Shown in pieces: positions 1 through 11,156 of a stretch of 64,000 nt of DNA. The stretch is taken from contig JBAIAC010000156.1 of assembly GCA_037349315.1 (NCBI GenBank), positions 1,302,001 through 1,366,000 of the forward strand, in the 5' to 3' direction. Source of the DNA: Chelydra serpentina. Its lineage: Eukaryota > Chordata > Testudines > Chelydridae. The position numbers and the translations under genes are program-made. The first letter of the stretch is position 1. Each line of letters opens with the position of its first letter. The notes below the pieces were generated by a model that was given only the letters and a program-made list of their open reading frames with translations, ran no database searches and was not told where the DNA came from.

Positions 1-460
1 CAGCGGAAAATTGACGTAGTCAGTGTTACACCACAGGTCAGTGACAGAGCCAGGAACAGAACACAGGTTTATGTCAGATGTTACAATGCTGGGTGCTACA
101 CAGATCTCTATACATGAATTAATCTTAGGTAAAATCTGTAACTCTGCTGAAACCAGTGAAGTTACACACAGGCTGAATCTGCTTGGTATGGCTATGCAGG
201 GGCCGCTTTTGCTGTCAGCTGGCTTTAGTATCTGATTCCGTCAGTCTGCATCGTACACTCACATACTCCAGCAATGGGCACACAACAAACCCTTACATAA
301 TTTAGCTACCTATTCCATATCATGAGTGCTGTGTAAGGACTAATGAACCAAATCTTTAATGGCCATGGTTTCTAGCGAATGTAGTGTTCTCCTTGAAGGG
401 CTTTATTATAGCAGTTTTCAAATCAATCAGAAAGGGAGAGAAAGGATGATTCAGTAGTTA
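1..460. other. No recognised feature
   Basis: I see no convincing exon, RNA gene or repeat terminus here. Since adhesion GPCR exons start at 1145, this stretch is probably intron of that gene, but no upstream exon (for example those encoding transmembrane helices 5 or 6) could be recognised. Confidence 0.4.
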
Positions 461-467
461 GCGTGCT

Positions 468-720
468 AGTCTGGTTCAGTGGTTAGGGTGCTAGTCTGGG
501 ACGTAGGAGACCTGGGTTCCACTCCCTGATCTGACACTGCCTTTCTATTTGACATTGGGCAAGTTGCTTAATCTCTCTATGCCTTGGTTCTCCATCTGGA
601 AAATGGGGATAAGAGCACTGTCCTACCTCAGAGTGGTTCTGAAGGTAAATATCTTTAAGGATTGTAAGATGCTCTGATACTTCACCTGAATACCTACCTG
701 GAATTAGAGAACAGGTAAAA
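468..720 (+). repeat. MIR-like tRNA-derived SINE
   Basis: The start resembles a tRNA A box (a 'ggttcagtggttagggtg' run at about 474). A B-box-like 'gggttccactcc' follows near 513. Next come the conserved MIR/CORE-SINE body features: 'gggcaagttgcttaat', 'ctctctatgcct' and 'aaaatggggataa'. This order matches amniote MIR-type SINEs. It lies in presumed intron of the adhesion GPCR gene. Confidence 0.75.
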
Positions 721-1144
721 CCTTCACTGGCCAGCTCATTGAAATGACAAGTGCTCCTTGATGTGTGGTACTCATGGCCAGAGCCTCCTTGCAGCAAAAT
801 CAGGAAATGAAAAAGATGCGCAGAATGGGTGGCAAACTAGGGCCTGATCCAAACTCAGTGAAGTCAATGACAGTCTCTCTCTTGGCTTTGGAGCAGGCCC
901 ATAGAGAGTAAAGGGGATGGAAAAAGCCATTCTAACCTGGTTGGCATAGGGCCTGTTTGCAGAATCACCATCTAGAAGCATTACCCCACCAGTCGTCTCT
1001 AGGGGAATTTGACATGGTTGCTACTTGGAGGACATTAGCCATTTCAAGCCATCCTGCCCAGAGCCCACATAGACCCATATAGCCCACTGACTTGGTCTCT
1101 CTCCATAGGGTTGTAATGGGATCTCTCCATCTGCTTTAATCCAG

Positions 1145-1313
1145 GTTACTGACATTTAAAGCAATTGCCCAGCTTTTCATCCTGGGCTGCACTTGGAGTC
1201 TTGGTCTGTTGCAAACAAAAGCGACAGCCATGGTCATGGCGTATTTATTCACCATCATCAACAGCTTGCAGGGAGCCTTCATCTTCCTGGTGCACTGTCT
1301 CCTCAATCAGCAG
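1145..1313 (+). CDS. Adhesion GPCR (ADGRE/CD97-like) exon with last TM helix
   Basis: This is a 169-bp internal exon bounded by an acceptor ending in 'tttaatccag' and the donor CAG|GTAAAG. The frame starts after one base (phase 1) and closes on a codon boundary. It encodes '[16 protein letters not shown]', then a hydrophobic helix containing '[15 protein letters not shown]' and ending 'HCLLNQQ'. This is the highly conserved TM6-loop-TM7 block of subfamily E adhesion GPCRs (EMR/CD97, seven-helix receptors of leukocytes). No stop or frameshift is visible. The next exon (2569) continues directly with VREEYKRW. The gene is only partly in the window: upstream exons were not found. The subfamily E call rests on remembered family sequence; other adhesion GPCRs have a related TM7. 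Confidence 0.85.
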
Positions 1314-1544
1314 GTAAAGCCAATGCCCTGTTACCTGTTCAGCTCCATTAATGTCCACCCAGCAGAGCTTCTTTGTTCACCTTTGTCTTGGTTTCACTCT
1401 TTTCAGGTCTTGAGTGTCTGTTCCTCCTTTCCCTATTTTAAGATTCAGCCTTTCTCCTGCAATCTCTTTTCTCCTGCAGCTCACACCGCTGTTTTCATAG
1501 ATTCACAGATTTTTTTAAGGCCAGGATGGACCACATCTTTATAA

Positions 1545-1731
1545 CACCAACAGCCCCTGGTGGGTGGGATCGAACCTGCAACCTCAGGAGCTAAATGCAT
1601 GAGTCTCTACTGCGTGGGCTAAAAGCCACATGCCTCTTAGTTAAGGCCGTAGCCGACTCATTAATCTCTAGCTGAACTAGGTGCCACTAGAGGGGGACAG
1701 AGTGCCACACCAAGCAGGCATGGGTTACATC
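1545..1731 (-). repeat. tRNA-derived turtle SINE
   Basis: The reverse complement carries a clear PolIII B box (GGTTCGATCCC, plus strand about 1564-1575) with an A-box-like segment about 50 nt upstream. The rest continues into a body ending beside 'gtgccactagagggggac'. It sits immediately left of a MITE in the intron between the two GPCR exons. Confidence 0.65.
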
Positions 1732-1732
1732 T

Positions 1733-2256
1733 ACCCTAGAGACCTTACAGTGGCACAGCTGTATCTACGCAGGTCCGCTGCTGTAAGATCTCTCGTGTAG
1801 CTGCTCTATGCCGATGGGAGAGAGCTCGTCAGTTGACATAATTAAACCACCCCAATAAGCGGCAGTAGTTATGTTGGGGCCCGGTGTGGTGGCGCGCGCC
1901 TGTAATCCCAGCTGCTTGGGAGGCTGCGCTTGGCAGATCGCTCAGGAGTTCTAGGATGCTGTGCACTATGTCAATCGGGTGTCCGGTGCGCCTGACAGCT
2001 TGGCCAATGGGTAGTTGGAGGACTGGCTAGAACAACGCGTCTGATGTGTTGTGATCGGTGCTCTCTCTGTGAGGGCTGATGGACCGATCAGTGACAGTGA
2101 GTTATGTTGGTGGGAGAAGTTCTCCCGCCGACATAGCACTGTGCACGCTGCCACTTACACCAGTGAAATGATATCACTCAGGCGTGTGTTTTTTTTCACA
2201 CCGCCGAGTGACATACATTTTGCTGACATAAGTGGTAGTATAGACATGGTCTGGCC
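1733..2256 (+). mobile_element. Harbinger-like MITE split by a 7SL insertion
   Basis: This copy shares its ends and body with the intact MITE at 10839-11074: acacctaccttac-like start, 'cagcacagctgta', 'cataattaaaccacccc', 'ctcccaccgacatagcac' and a pyrimidine/purine hairpin before the right end. It is interrupted between 1877 and 2100 by a separately flanked insertion. The outer TSD is not clear. Confidence 0.6.
1878..2099 (+). pseudogene. 7SL RNA-derived retroinsertion (possibly chimeric)
   Basis: About the first 110 bases match the 5' Alu domain of signal recognition particle 7SL RNA: 'cggtgtggtggcgcgcgcc', 'tgtaatcccagctgcttggg', 'ggatcgctcagg'-like, and 'tatgtcaatcgggtgtccg'. The remaining roughly 110 bases do not follow the 7SL S domain. 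The insert is flanked by an 11-bp direct repeat, agttatgttgg, at 1867-1877 and 2100-2110, which marks LINE-driven retrotransposition into the MITE. The tail holds an 8-bp perfect stem (tgatcggt/accgatca), an ANANNA-type AGAACA, and ACA three bases before the right TSD, which together resemble an H/ACA snoRNA 3' end. The 7SL part is firm; the snoRNA reading is speculative. Confidence 0.75.
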
Positions 2257-2568
2257 TGTGTAACGAAGGTCATAGATTCCATTAGCATGCAATTTGGTGG
2301 GAGCGGCATCAAGTTGCATTTTCTAGGCTAAATTTCTATCCGGACTTTGCAACATGATGAAGTCAGAATTTGGCTCCTTGCAACTAGGGGATTGAGGGCT
2401 CTTTCCTCCCCTTCCCTTTGCATGTGGGAATTCGCAGCAGGGCAGATGGTCACAAGAATTTCAGTTCTTTTGCTCTGTTCAGATTTAGGACCGAGTGGTG
2501 TAAAACTGTCGAGCTACTCATGGGGCATTGGTTACATGAGCCAATGAGCGTGTTCCTCATTTTTCTAG

Positions 2569-2667
2569 GTGAGAGAGGAGTACAAGAGATGGATCAGAAG
2601 GATTGAAACACCCAGAACCAAGTCTCAGATTTCCGGGCTATCTATGTCAGCTGTCACCATCAGAACT
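2569..2667 (+). CDS. Adhesion GPCR (ADGRE/CD97-like) C-terminal tail exon
   Basis: The acceptor is 'tttttctag' and the donor ACT|GTAAGT; the exon is 99 bp and phase 0 at both ends. It encodes VREEYKRWIRRIETPRTKSQ and a further thirteen residues rich in Ser and Thr. The first residues match the membrane-proximal cytoplasmic tail that directly follows TM7 in ADGRE proteins, and the phase joins exactly to the exon ending at 1313. A terminal exon with the stop codon must follow; I could not identify it. The Ser/Thr residues are the kind phosphorylated in GPCR tails, but that is inference. Confidence 0.8.
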
Positions 2668-3094
2668 GTAAGTGGTGCTGATCTCTTTTCCAATACCGGC
2701 CTGGGGGACACATGCATCAAACAGGGTCTACTTTTAGCAGCCTCACTGCCTTGTCACTATCTACTGCATCGAGTGGCCAAAATTGTTATAGGCCAACCCA
2801 ACAATATCTACTTATTCTATATCTATCTCCATCTTCTCTAGCGATAATAAACAGATGCCTGCTGTATCTTCTGTATCTATTGGCTGTATATGAGAGAGGA
2901 TTGACGGGACTGAGAAAACTGGGTTATTTTTTATTTTCCTTCTGTCTGGTTATCTTTAGGCTGCTGGGTTTATACTACTGGATTGTATTTAGTATTGTTT
3001 AAGGGACCTTGAGAATAGAATGGGTGTTCTTTTATTTTGTATAAAGTAGAATAATGATAACAATAATTTCTAGCTCTCTTATAGCATTTTTATC
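2668..3094. other. Intron-like sequence, nothing recognised
   Basis: This AT-rich stretch follows the GPCR tail exon. No further exon, terminator or repeat end could be supported. The terminal exon of the receptor may lie here or beyond. Confidence 0.35.
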
Positions 3095-3290
3095 TGTAGA
3101 TCTCAAAGCTGGTCAGTGTAATTATTCCCATTTTACATAAGGGAAACTGAGGCACAGAGGGGGCACGGCTTGTCAGAGGTAACCCACCAAAATGGTTGTA
3201 GAAAGGAGAATTGAACAAACCCAGGTCTCGAGTCCCAGGCCAGTGCCCTATTCACTAGGCAACAGTCTTCCCTTAAATATCCAGATCTAT
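3095..3290 (-). repeat. MIR-like SINE, reverse orientation
   Basis: The plus strand shows the standard reversed MIR order: 'cccattttacataaggga', 'aactgaggcacagagg', a Gly/Lys-type 'gaattgaacaaaccc' B-box region, and 'ccctattcactagg'. About 195 bp remain. Confidence 0.75.
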
Positions 3291-4027
3291 ATACTAATAA
3301 ATATCTTTCTACTTTTTCCAATGATGCTTTTCTAGTGGGCCTATGATTATAGTATGTAGCTTGCTTTCTCCCCCACGTGACTGGTGTCTTGTTGTAGTCC
3401 AGCTGAGAACAGTATTGGGAGTATTAGCTACTGGGTATTTGTCACATCCAGACCTGGGGGAATCCCATGTGCCCATGGTTCCTGTTCTGACCAGCAGAGA
3501 AATAATTTTGAATAGCACCGTCCCTCCACATTTCCTTCCCTGGGTTCTCTTGTGAGCTCTGTGGATCTCTCAGCGTGGGGTGGCCAGACACTGGCTTTCG
3601 AAACATTGTTATCTAAATTACTGGCTCAGGATTGTTTTCTGAGCAAGACCTGGACTGAACCCTCATTAGTGCAGATCGACTGGCCCCAGTGAGGAGACAG
3701 CCCTGCAAGGAATTTCTCCTAGTTCCTTCACCCCGAGAGGAAAATAACTTTGTCTACTACCTTCCAGAGGGTCTCCCTTTTCAACATTAAACACTTGGTG
3801 GCCTTGACCATGTCATCACATCTTTGCTTTCTTTCCAGGAATGGGAAAAATCCTCCTGAAAAAGTGGAGTCTACTACTGCATGTGGGGGAAAATAAAGCC
3901 CTGCTCCATTCCCAGCACCAGAAGTCCCCATTTTTTATCCAAAAGAGGAAGCTTATTATCTCCAATATCCTCTGATAGCTGCTACTCTGTGGCTTATCCT
4001 TGTATGGGGTAGGGGAAAGCTGTGTTT
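3291..4027. other. No recognised feature
   Basis: No exon, RNA gene or repeat termini could be supported. The stretch separates the MIR from the solo LTR and is presumably intron or 3' flank of the adhesion GPCR gene. Confidence 0.3.
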
Positions 4028-4032
4028 CACGT

Positions 4033-4873
4033 TGTCACGGACTCACAGGTCGTGCCCTCTCTTGGCCCCGTGCAGTCCATGGGGGGTGCCCCTTTCAGTG
4101 AGACAGCCCTTTTTGGGGGTCCACTCTCTCTCGGGGTCCAGCCCCTCCACCTCCTGGAGCCGCACCTCTCTGAGCCTTAGCACGCCTGTCTCTCACCGTG
4201 GGCCCCTCAGGGAGTCCACGCACTCTGGACCCCTGGGCCTCCACCCCCGAAGGGGACGATGCAACCCTGTTCTCTAGCCCAGAGTGACTCTCAGCCAGTG
4301 TCAAACAGGAGGGATGATTGAGCGTTGAACACAGCACAGGAACTCTCAGGGCTCTCAGGCCTGGCCTCCCCCCAGCCCAGCACATCCAGCTCTTTCCTCT
4401 ATCCAGGTGGGCTCTGCCTGCTTCCTCTCTCCAGCCCAGAGCCACCCTGATTCCCAGCCGGGCTGTGGATATCACTGGCCCCAAGCCCCGCCTCTGTCCA
4501 TTGTCTTCTCTCCAGGTAAACAGCCCTGCAAACAGGGTTGTCTGGGCCTCTTCTCTGTCTCTGGCCCCTGTGGCTTCTCTGTCTGTGGCTGGAACCCCCC
4601 CCACTCCCCCGGGGCTCCTCTCTTCGCAGCCTATTGTTCTCCCACTGGCCAGAACCAGCCCTGTCGCCGGGGTCTCCATTCTCCACGTCCGTGGCTGGGG
4701 TCCCCAGTTCCCTCGCCAGTCCCCTGTAACAACAAACTCCCTCTCCCATCACCTCGTTAAACCCATAACACCCAGGGAAACTAAGTCCCACCCCCTTTGC
4801 ATGCAACCCTAGGAAACCAAGAAAACCCCCCATAGGCAACAAGGAAAACAGGAAACTCCGCCATGCCGTCACA
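4033..4873 (+). mobile_element. Solo LTR of an endogenous retrovirus-like element
   Basis: The element begins TGTCACGG and ends CCGTCACA, so it has TG...CA termini with an 8-bp inverted repeat. It is flanked on both sides by the 5-bp TSD CACGT (4028-4032 and 4874-4878). No internal coding region is attached, so it is a solo LTR formed by recombination. The GC-rich, C-rich body contains several long open frames on both strands that look compositional. Orientation is arbitrary here because no polyadenylation signal or PBS is decisive. Confidence 0.85.
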
Positions 4874-4878
4874 CACGT

Positions 4879-5726
4879 GTTTAACTATTTTAGTACCTTT
4901 GACTTCACCCAAGTGGTTGTAGTCTCCACCCTGAATGAGGGCCGGATTCTGCTCCAGTTGAAGTCAACTGGAGTTTTCCCATTGATTTCAGTGGGAGTGG
5001 GATTGGGAGCAGAGAGCCAAAGAATTGGCAAATCTATCCAGTTAATAAAAGGTGGAACAAATGATTTCATTTTGCTGTCCTTCCCCCAAACCCTAAGGCT
5101 TGGCATTTCCCAGTCTGAGAGAACTTATGCCAGATTCTCATCTCAGTTTCAACTGATACAAATCCAGAATTACTGAAGTCAGTGGAGATACTCCGGATTC
5201 ACTCCAGGATAGCTGCAAGCAGAATCTGGCCTCTTGTGCTTCTTTCTTTCTATTGTGCTTGATGTGCAACTGAAAATTGTCAGGTTGGCGTACCTGTTTT
5301 TGTTCAGCATTAATAGCCAGGTGAGAACCTCGACCAATATGGAACTGCTTAGCATCTGCCTAGGATTTAGCCAGTGTTGAAATGAGGCCATGTCTTTTCT
5401 CAAATCACTCCCAGCTGGATGGACATTTGTGCAGTTGAACTCTGCGAGGATGCAAAATACAATAACAATCCTGCGTTAGAGAGTCAAAATTCATCTCCAT
5501 TTAAGTGTAAAAGCTCACCCGTGTTCCCCGCATGTGACGGCTGCTTATAAACATCCAAGATTCTTATTAAAGCTGAGTGGAGAATGTACAGCCAGTAATT
5601 TGCTCTTCAAATTTTGCCTGTTTCTGTTTGTGAAAAATTATATTTTTATTACTTGTTAAGCTTTGGAAAAATGCAGGAGGAGTCAGAGGTGAAATGAGGT
5701 GTTTGCTGCGGGGAATATTGTGGGGT
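4879..5726. repeat. Old palindromic repeats, otherwise no gene
   Basis: Segments near 4930-5020 and 5130-5230 belong to a short palindromic family (ggccgattctgctccagttg-like, with 'agtcagtggag' and 'cagaatctggcc'). The rest, including 5400-5726, holds nothing I can identify. Confidence 0.4.
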
Positions 5727-6815
5727 TGTGACTTGTACCCCATAATGCTTTATGTAAATATGCTTATGAGTGTAAGTATGACATAACTGGAATATGTTTT
5801 ATGCTAGATATACCATGTAACGTAGCTTTGAATAGGTTATGATCTACTGAATATATTCATCCTATTTGTATGCATGTATCGTTTTTATATTTGAAGTTAT
5901 GAACATTGGCGCTATGCTTGTATTTAAAGTGTTTGCTGTAGGAAGCACATAAGGCAGATTTGGTTAATATAGTGTGAAGGAGTTATTCAAGTCATTGGGA
6001 GTACTTAACTAGCAATGGACTTTGGGAGACACCAATCCACATCTGAGCTTTCCTGGGAACGTTCAAACTAACATATAAACAATGGCGTTGGCCTGCAAAA
6101 AGCTGAATCATTCATGGATATGTGACTTGCTCAGGTGGCTACAGATGCCATCTTCTCCTGTGGAAAAATCACAGCTACAACAAAGGGGTTTTTGCCCACG
6201 AGAGAGAGTATAAAAGGCCCTGGAAACCCCTGCATTTTGTCTTCAGCTGGCTCAAGAGGTAGCCTCTCCACTCCAAAGAAATGCCTGAAAGAAACGGGAA
6301 CAAAGGACAGTAACTATGGGGGTGTGAGTGATTGCTGGACTCAGACTAGGAAGGAGTCTAGTCTGTGAAAGAAGCTTATTGGAACATCTCTGATTTACCT
6401 GCATTTAGTTTCCTAATGTATTAGGCTTAGATTTGCATGTTTTTGTTTTATTTTGCTTGGTAATTTACTTTGTTATTACTTGGAACCACTTAAATCCTAT
6501 TGTTTATACTTAATAAAATCACTTTTTACTTATTAATTGACCCAGAGTTGGTAATTTAATTCCTCAGGGAGCAAACAGCTGTGCATATCTCTCTCTCAGT
6601 GTTAGAGAGGATGAACAATTTATGAGTTTACCCTGTATAAGCTTTATACAGAGTAAAATGGATTTATTTGGGGTTTGGATCCCATTGGGAACTGGGTGTC
6701 TGGGTGTTAGAGATAGGAGCACTTCTTAAGCTGTTTACAGTTAAGTCTGCAGCTTGTGGGGGACGTGGTTCAGACGTGGGTCTGTTTGTAGCAGGCTAGC
6801 ATTTCTGGCTCGCTG
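5727..6815 (+). mobile_element. Gypsy-type LTR, diverged copy
   Basis: It is collinear with the LTRs at 51585 and 59838. Shared parts are the TGTGAC start, 'actggaatatgttttatgct', 'atgatctactgaat', a TATA box ('agtataaaagg', about 6210), 'gctggctcaagagg', 'taataaaatcactttttact' and 'accctgtataagctttatac'. The copy loses similarity near 6815, before the GTCACA end, so it is truncated or strongly diverged. No internal region follows. Confidence 0.65.
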
Positions 6816-6834
6816 CACCATCTTCTATTTCCCC

Positions 6835-7062
6835 CCAAAAGGACCATCTTTGATACCAGCTATGAGATTGTCAAACAAGGACTTAAGAACTCTCTCCAAG
6901 GAAAGGGAGCAAGGGCTGCTTTAAATGTTTTTCCTTTTTCCTGTATCTCTAATAAAATGTTAAGAAGGATTTTTAATGGCGTGTTTGCCATTGGTACTAA
7001 GCAGGCTGAAGTCTCTGCATACCAAACCTGGTTCAAAACTGTTTCATGTTGGACAGTGACAG
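6835..7062 (+). repeat. Possible LTR 3' fragment
   Basis: It carries an 'aataaaatgttaagaagg' polyadenylation-like stretch, followed by 'gtgtttgccattggtacta' and ends 'acagtgacag'. The layout resembles the R-U5 end of an LTR, but no 5' end was found. Confidence 0.35.
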
Positions 7063-7249
7063 GGTTACGTTAACAGCTTTGGCCCATATCATTCATGTAA
7101 ATTACTACAATTCAGGGGGAATGGGGTGGAGCGGGAGGAAAATTCCATGGGAGTATTAATGGGACGCTATGTGAGAATAGTAGCGGGATCAGGGGTGGGT
7201 TGCAGTAGAGGTAAGTAAGCTGTGGAGGATTGCTCTGCAGGGGTTGAGG

Positions 7250-8345
7250 CAAATGAGGCATCAGGGACACTGAGCCAGGAAAGGTTAAGCAACTTGCAGT
7301 CTAAATGACCCAAATTCGACCTTTAAAGACATATTGGGAAAGTATGTAAATAGGAATTAGGGCTATTCCTTATAAATGGCTAGCAAAGCCATGTTAGATA
7401 GATGAGAGCTTTGAAATGTAGACTTGTATTGTTAAAGAACTGGAAGAAGCTAGTGATTGTAGTAGTCTGTTTACCTATATCTTGTTAGAAGTTAACAATG
7501 TAACCAGATGTTTCCTGTCTGTCACTATGCTCTATTGATTCAAAGACCGGAAGGGAATATTAACATTTAGATGAACTGTAAATGTGGTAATATCATTGTC
7601 TTCATTCCTGTTTGAAGAATGCAATAAATTCCATGTAAGAGGCAAGAGATGGACAGTTGTTTTCTGCTAATCCATGTAGCTAATTACCAATGATGGTTAT
7701 GAAATAGGAGATTACTTCAAAGCCACAATACTTCATCTATTTTTCACCTGCTGTCAAGACTATTGGGCCCTGATCCGGTTATCTCAGATCTGCTTAAGCT
7801 CCAGACTGGGTCACGTAGCTATTGGACATTGGACTGTAATTTATGGAATTTATTCTGAAACTTTTTGCAACTCTGAAGGTCACCATCTCTACTGTGAACT
7901 GACCTAAGAACTCGATTCATACCTGTATGTATAATGATCTTTTAACTAATACTCTCTTTTCTTATTCAAATAATCTTAGCTTAGTTAATAAGAATTGGCT
8001 GTAAGTGTGTATTTGGGTAAGAACTGAGATATTCATTGACCTGGGGGGTAATGTGTCCGATCCTTTGGGATTGGTATTACTTTTTATATGATGAACAAGA
8101 TTTTCAGTAATCATCCTCATATTTGACTTGGCTGTCTGGGTGGGAGCCCAAGACTGGGTTGCTTTAAGGGAACTGTTTTGGCTTCTGGGTAATCAGTAAG
8201 GTATTGCAGAAGCTGTTTTGTTGCTGGCCTGGTGAATCTAAGTATTGGAAATAACCACCAGTTTGGGGGATCATCTGCTCCATTCTTTGCAGTTTGCCCT
8301 GATTCAGCAATCTCCGTGTGTCCACCCTGGTCACAGGCACCATGA
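7250..8345 (+). mobile_element. Probable endogenous retrovirus-like LTR
   Basis: The region reads like one LTR: 'tgtaaataggaattagggct', 'agcaaagccatgttagata', 'gaatgcaataaattccat', 'gtgtccgatcctttgggatt' and 'aagggaactgttttggcttc'. I recall this series from chelonian LTRs. Termini and TSD were not resolved, so the limits are approximate. A 156-codon minus-strand frame at 8164-8634 overlaps its end and is not considered a gene. Confidence 0.45.
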
Positions 8346-8679
8346 GGCTTGTAGGGTGGGGATTGGAGGTAGGGAGGAGGGTATTGGGGTAGTGGGTACC
8401 ATGGGAGGCAGTTGTAGGACTGCGGTGTTGCTGGAGACGGCTGTCCTGTGTGGGTGTGGTAAGAGAGAGTGGGGGTTGTTGTGGGATGGGTCTACCATGA
8501 GTGTAGTTCTGGGGTGTCATGGAGGAGGGGGGAAGTGCAGGATCATGCCCCCCATATAGGTCAGCAGAGATTTCTGCTGAACCTTGTGCATAGGGTAGCA
8601 TACGGTAGCCTACAGAGCCAACCCACTCACACACACTGTAGGCATTCCACTAGTGCCCAAGGAGGATGTTTATACAGAA

Positions 8680-9912
8680 GCTACTAAAATTAGGCATTTC
8701 TAAATCAGAAAGTCAAGATAACTTGCATCCAAGAGTTTTAAAAGAGCTGGCCGAGCAGCTCGCTGGACTGTTAATGTTGATTTTCAAAAAGTCTTGGACA
8801 TTGGGGAACTTCGAGTAGACTGGAAAAAAGCTAAAGTTGTGCCAATTTTTTTAAAGGGTAAACGGGATAACCTGGATAATTATAGGCCTGTCAGCTTGCC
8901 ATCAGTCCAGGAGTGGCTTATATGAAGATTAAGGAGTGGTTTATATGGGACTCAATAAATAATGAGTTAAGAGAGCAATGTAATTAATGAAAATCAATAT
9001 GGATTGATGGAAAATAGATTCTGTCAAACTGATAATATTTTTTTTGTGAGATTACAAGGTAATAGCGCTGATGTAATGTACTTAGATGTCTGTGAGGCAT
9101 TTGACTTGGTGCCATGTGAGATTGATATAAAATGAAATAAAATGAATATGGCACACATTAAATAGATTAAAATCTGGCTAACTGATCAGTCTGAAAATGT
9201 AACTGTAAATAGGGAATCATCCTCTGTTTCCAGTGGAGACCTGTAGGGATCAGTTCATGGCCTGACGCTATTTAACATTTGTATCAATAACCTGGAAGAA
9301 AGCAAAAAAAGTTTGTAGCTGCCACAAAAATTTGAAGATTGGCAAATAACAAAGTGGACAAATTGTTGACACGGAATGATCTGGATGGCTTGGTAAACTG
9401 GGTGAAAGAAAACAATATGCATTTTAATATGGCTAAATGTAAATGTATTCATCTGGGAGTAAACAACGTAGGCCGTACTTACAGCATCGGAGACTCTATG
9501 CTGGGAAGCTGTGACATTTGGAGGTCATGGGGATAATCCGCTGAAAATGAACTCTGTATGATGCTGTGGCCAAAAGAGCTAATGTGATCCTGGGATGCAC
9601 AAACAGGGGAACCTCATGTAGGAACAGAGAGGTTGTTTTACCTGTGAATTTGGCACTGGTGTGATTGCTGCTGGAATCCTGGGTCCAATTCTGGTTCCCA
9701 CACTTCAAGAAGGATGTTGATAAATGGGAGAGAGTTCAGAGAAGAGCCATGCGAATGATTAAAGGCTTAGAAAACCTGCCTTGTAGTGATAAACTCAAAG
9801 AGCTCAATCGATTTAGCTTGACCCCCCACATCCCTTCAGGTCTTCTTCAGGAAAGCTACTTCCAGGGTCACAGCAAAATGCAAGGTGGAACAGATATCAT
9901 AAGCAGTTAGTG
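8680..9912 (+). pseudogene. CR1-family LINE, degraded reverse transcriptase
   Basis: Translated fragments on the plus strand include DNYRPVSL (about 8870), the conserved RT motif of CR1-type LINEs, then a relic of the 'LFNIYINNLEE' region (about 9270-9300). The C-terminal block VQFWFPHFKKDVDKWERVQ (9680-9740) resembles the better preserved CR1 at 43.2 kb ([19 protein letters not shown]). Several stops and frameshifts interrupt it and part of the RT core is missing. Confidence 0.75.
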
Positions 9913-10838
9913 CATATTGAAAGGGATCATTCAACATAGAGTGGCCCTTTGTAGTCGTAGGACAAAAAGAGGGGGTTGGTGGGTTACAGATTGTTGTAAT
10001 AAGCCATAAATCCGGTGTCTCTGAACAATGGTCTTTGATTGTCTGCTTTTTGGCCCAATCTAATGCCTACATTTTGTGACCTAATGGTCCACCAAAAGTA
10101 AAGGACATGGATTTTCCACTGGATGAGCAGAATCGTCATTTTTCTATGACTTTTTATACAGAAAGCTTCAAAATGGTGAAGTTCTGAAGCGGTGTTGGCT
10201 GCTTTACTCAGATTCCACTGATAAGGTTTTCTGTTTCTGCTGCAAGCTCTTTGACTTGAATCCCAAATAATCCCTAGCATTTGAGGGGGTCAAATGATTG
10301 GAAGCACATGTCTCAGATACTTGTGCATCGTGAAAAATCGCCTAGTCATTTCAATTCCGACTGAATGTGGGTCAAAGCAGAGCAAAGGATAAAACAAGAT
10401 AATTGCACCGACATGGACAACCTGTGATTAAACAAGAGACAAAACACTGGGAGGACATTATAAAGAAGCTCATGCCAATAACATTTTCTTTCTAAAAGTA
10501 ACATGACTTTCCAAGGCTCATTTGACAGGCTCTTCACGGCGAACAATAGGAACTGCCTGGGTTTGGTGGAGTTAATAGGGAAGTAATGAAGGAACATTTG
10601 GGACATTTCCAGGGCGGTGATGGATCACTACTGCAGAAAAAAGATCCAGAATGAGACATTCTTAAAAGGTTAAGGAGTGCCAAGTACTACTCCGTGATAT
10701 TGGACTACACTCCAGATGTGAGCCATTCTGAAAAGATGTCTTTTACTGTTAGGTTCTTCAACACTTTGGAAGGCAAAGTGACCATTCAAGAGCACTTTAT
10801 TGGTTTTAAAACTGTGGAGTCTACAGGGGAAGGACTAA

Positions 10839-11074
10839 GGCTATGTCTACACTACAGACCTTACAGCAGCACAGCTGTACCACTCTATGTCAGCATAATT
10901 AAACCACCCCCAATGAGCAGCAGTAGCTATGTTGGAAGCTGCTCTCCCACCGACATAGCACTGTTCATGCCGGTGCTTTTGTTGGTGAAATTTATGTCGG
11001 TCAGAGGTGTGTGTTTTTTCACATCCCTGTCTGACAAAAGTTTTGACAACAAAAGAGCTAGTGTAAACAAAGCC
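10839..11074 (+). mobile_element. Harbinger-like MITE with TAA target duplication
   Basis: The 236-bp element has terminal inverted repeats: left GGCTATGTCTACACTA, right TAGTGTAAACAAAGCC. It is flanked by the 3-bp TSD TAA at 10836-10838 and 11075-11077, as expected for PIF/Harbinger insertion. It sits inside the hAT relic. The body carries an imperfect purine/pyrimidine palindrome around 10985-11040. The copy at 1733-2256 is the same family. Confidence 0.8.
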
Positions 11075-11156
11075 TAACTGATACTATACTTACTACTCTG
11101 GAGGAATTCAACATAGATATCAGAGACTACTGGGTCTAGAGTTAAGACAACGGTGC

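Noticed and set aside
4095..4872. Open frames of 117-194 codons on both strands
   Set aside because: They lie inside a solo LTR with defined ends and TSD. They are GC-rich shadows without splice context or family similarity.
8164..8634. 156-codon minus-strand frame rich in Pro, Gln, Ser and Thr
   Set aside because: Its 3' half is antisense to LTR-like DNA and its 5' half is a purine-rich plus-strand tract. No known domain was recognised.
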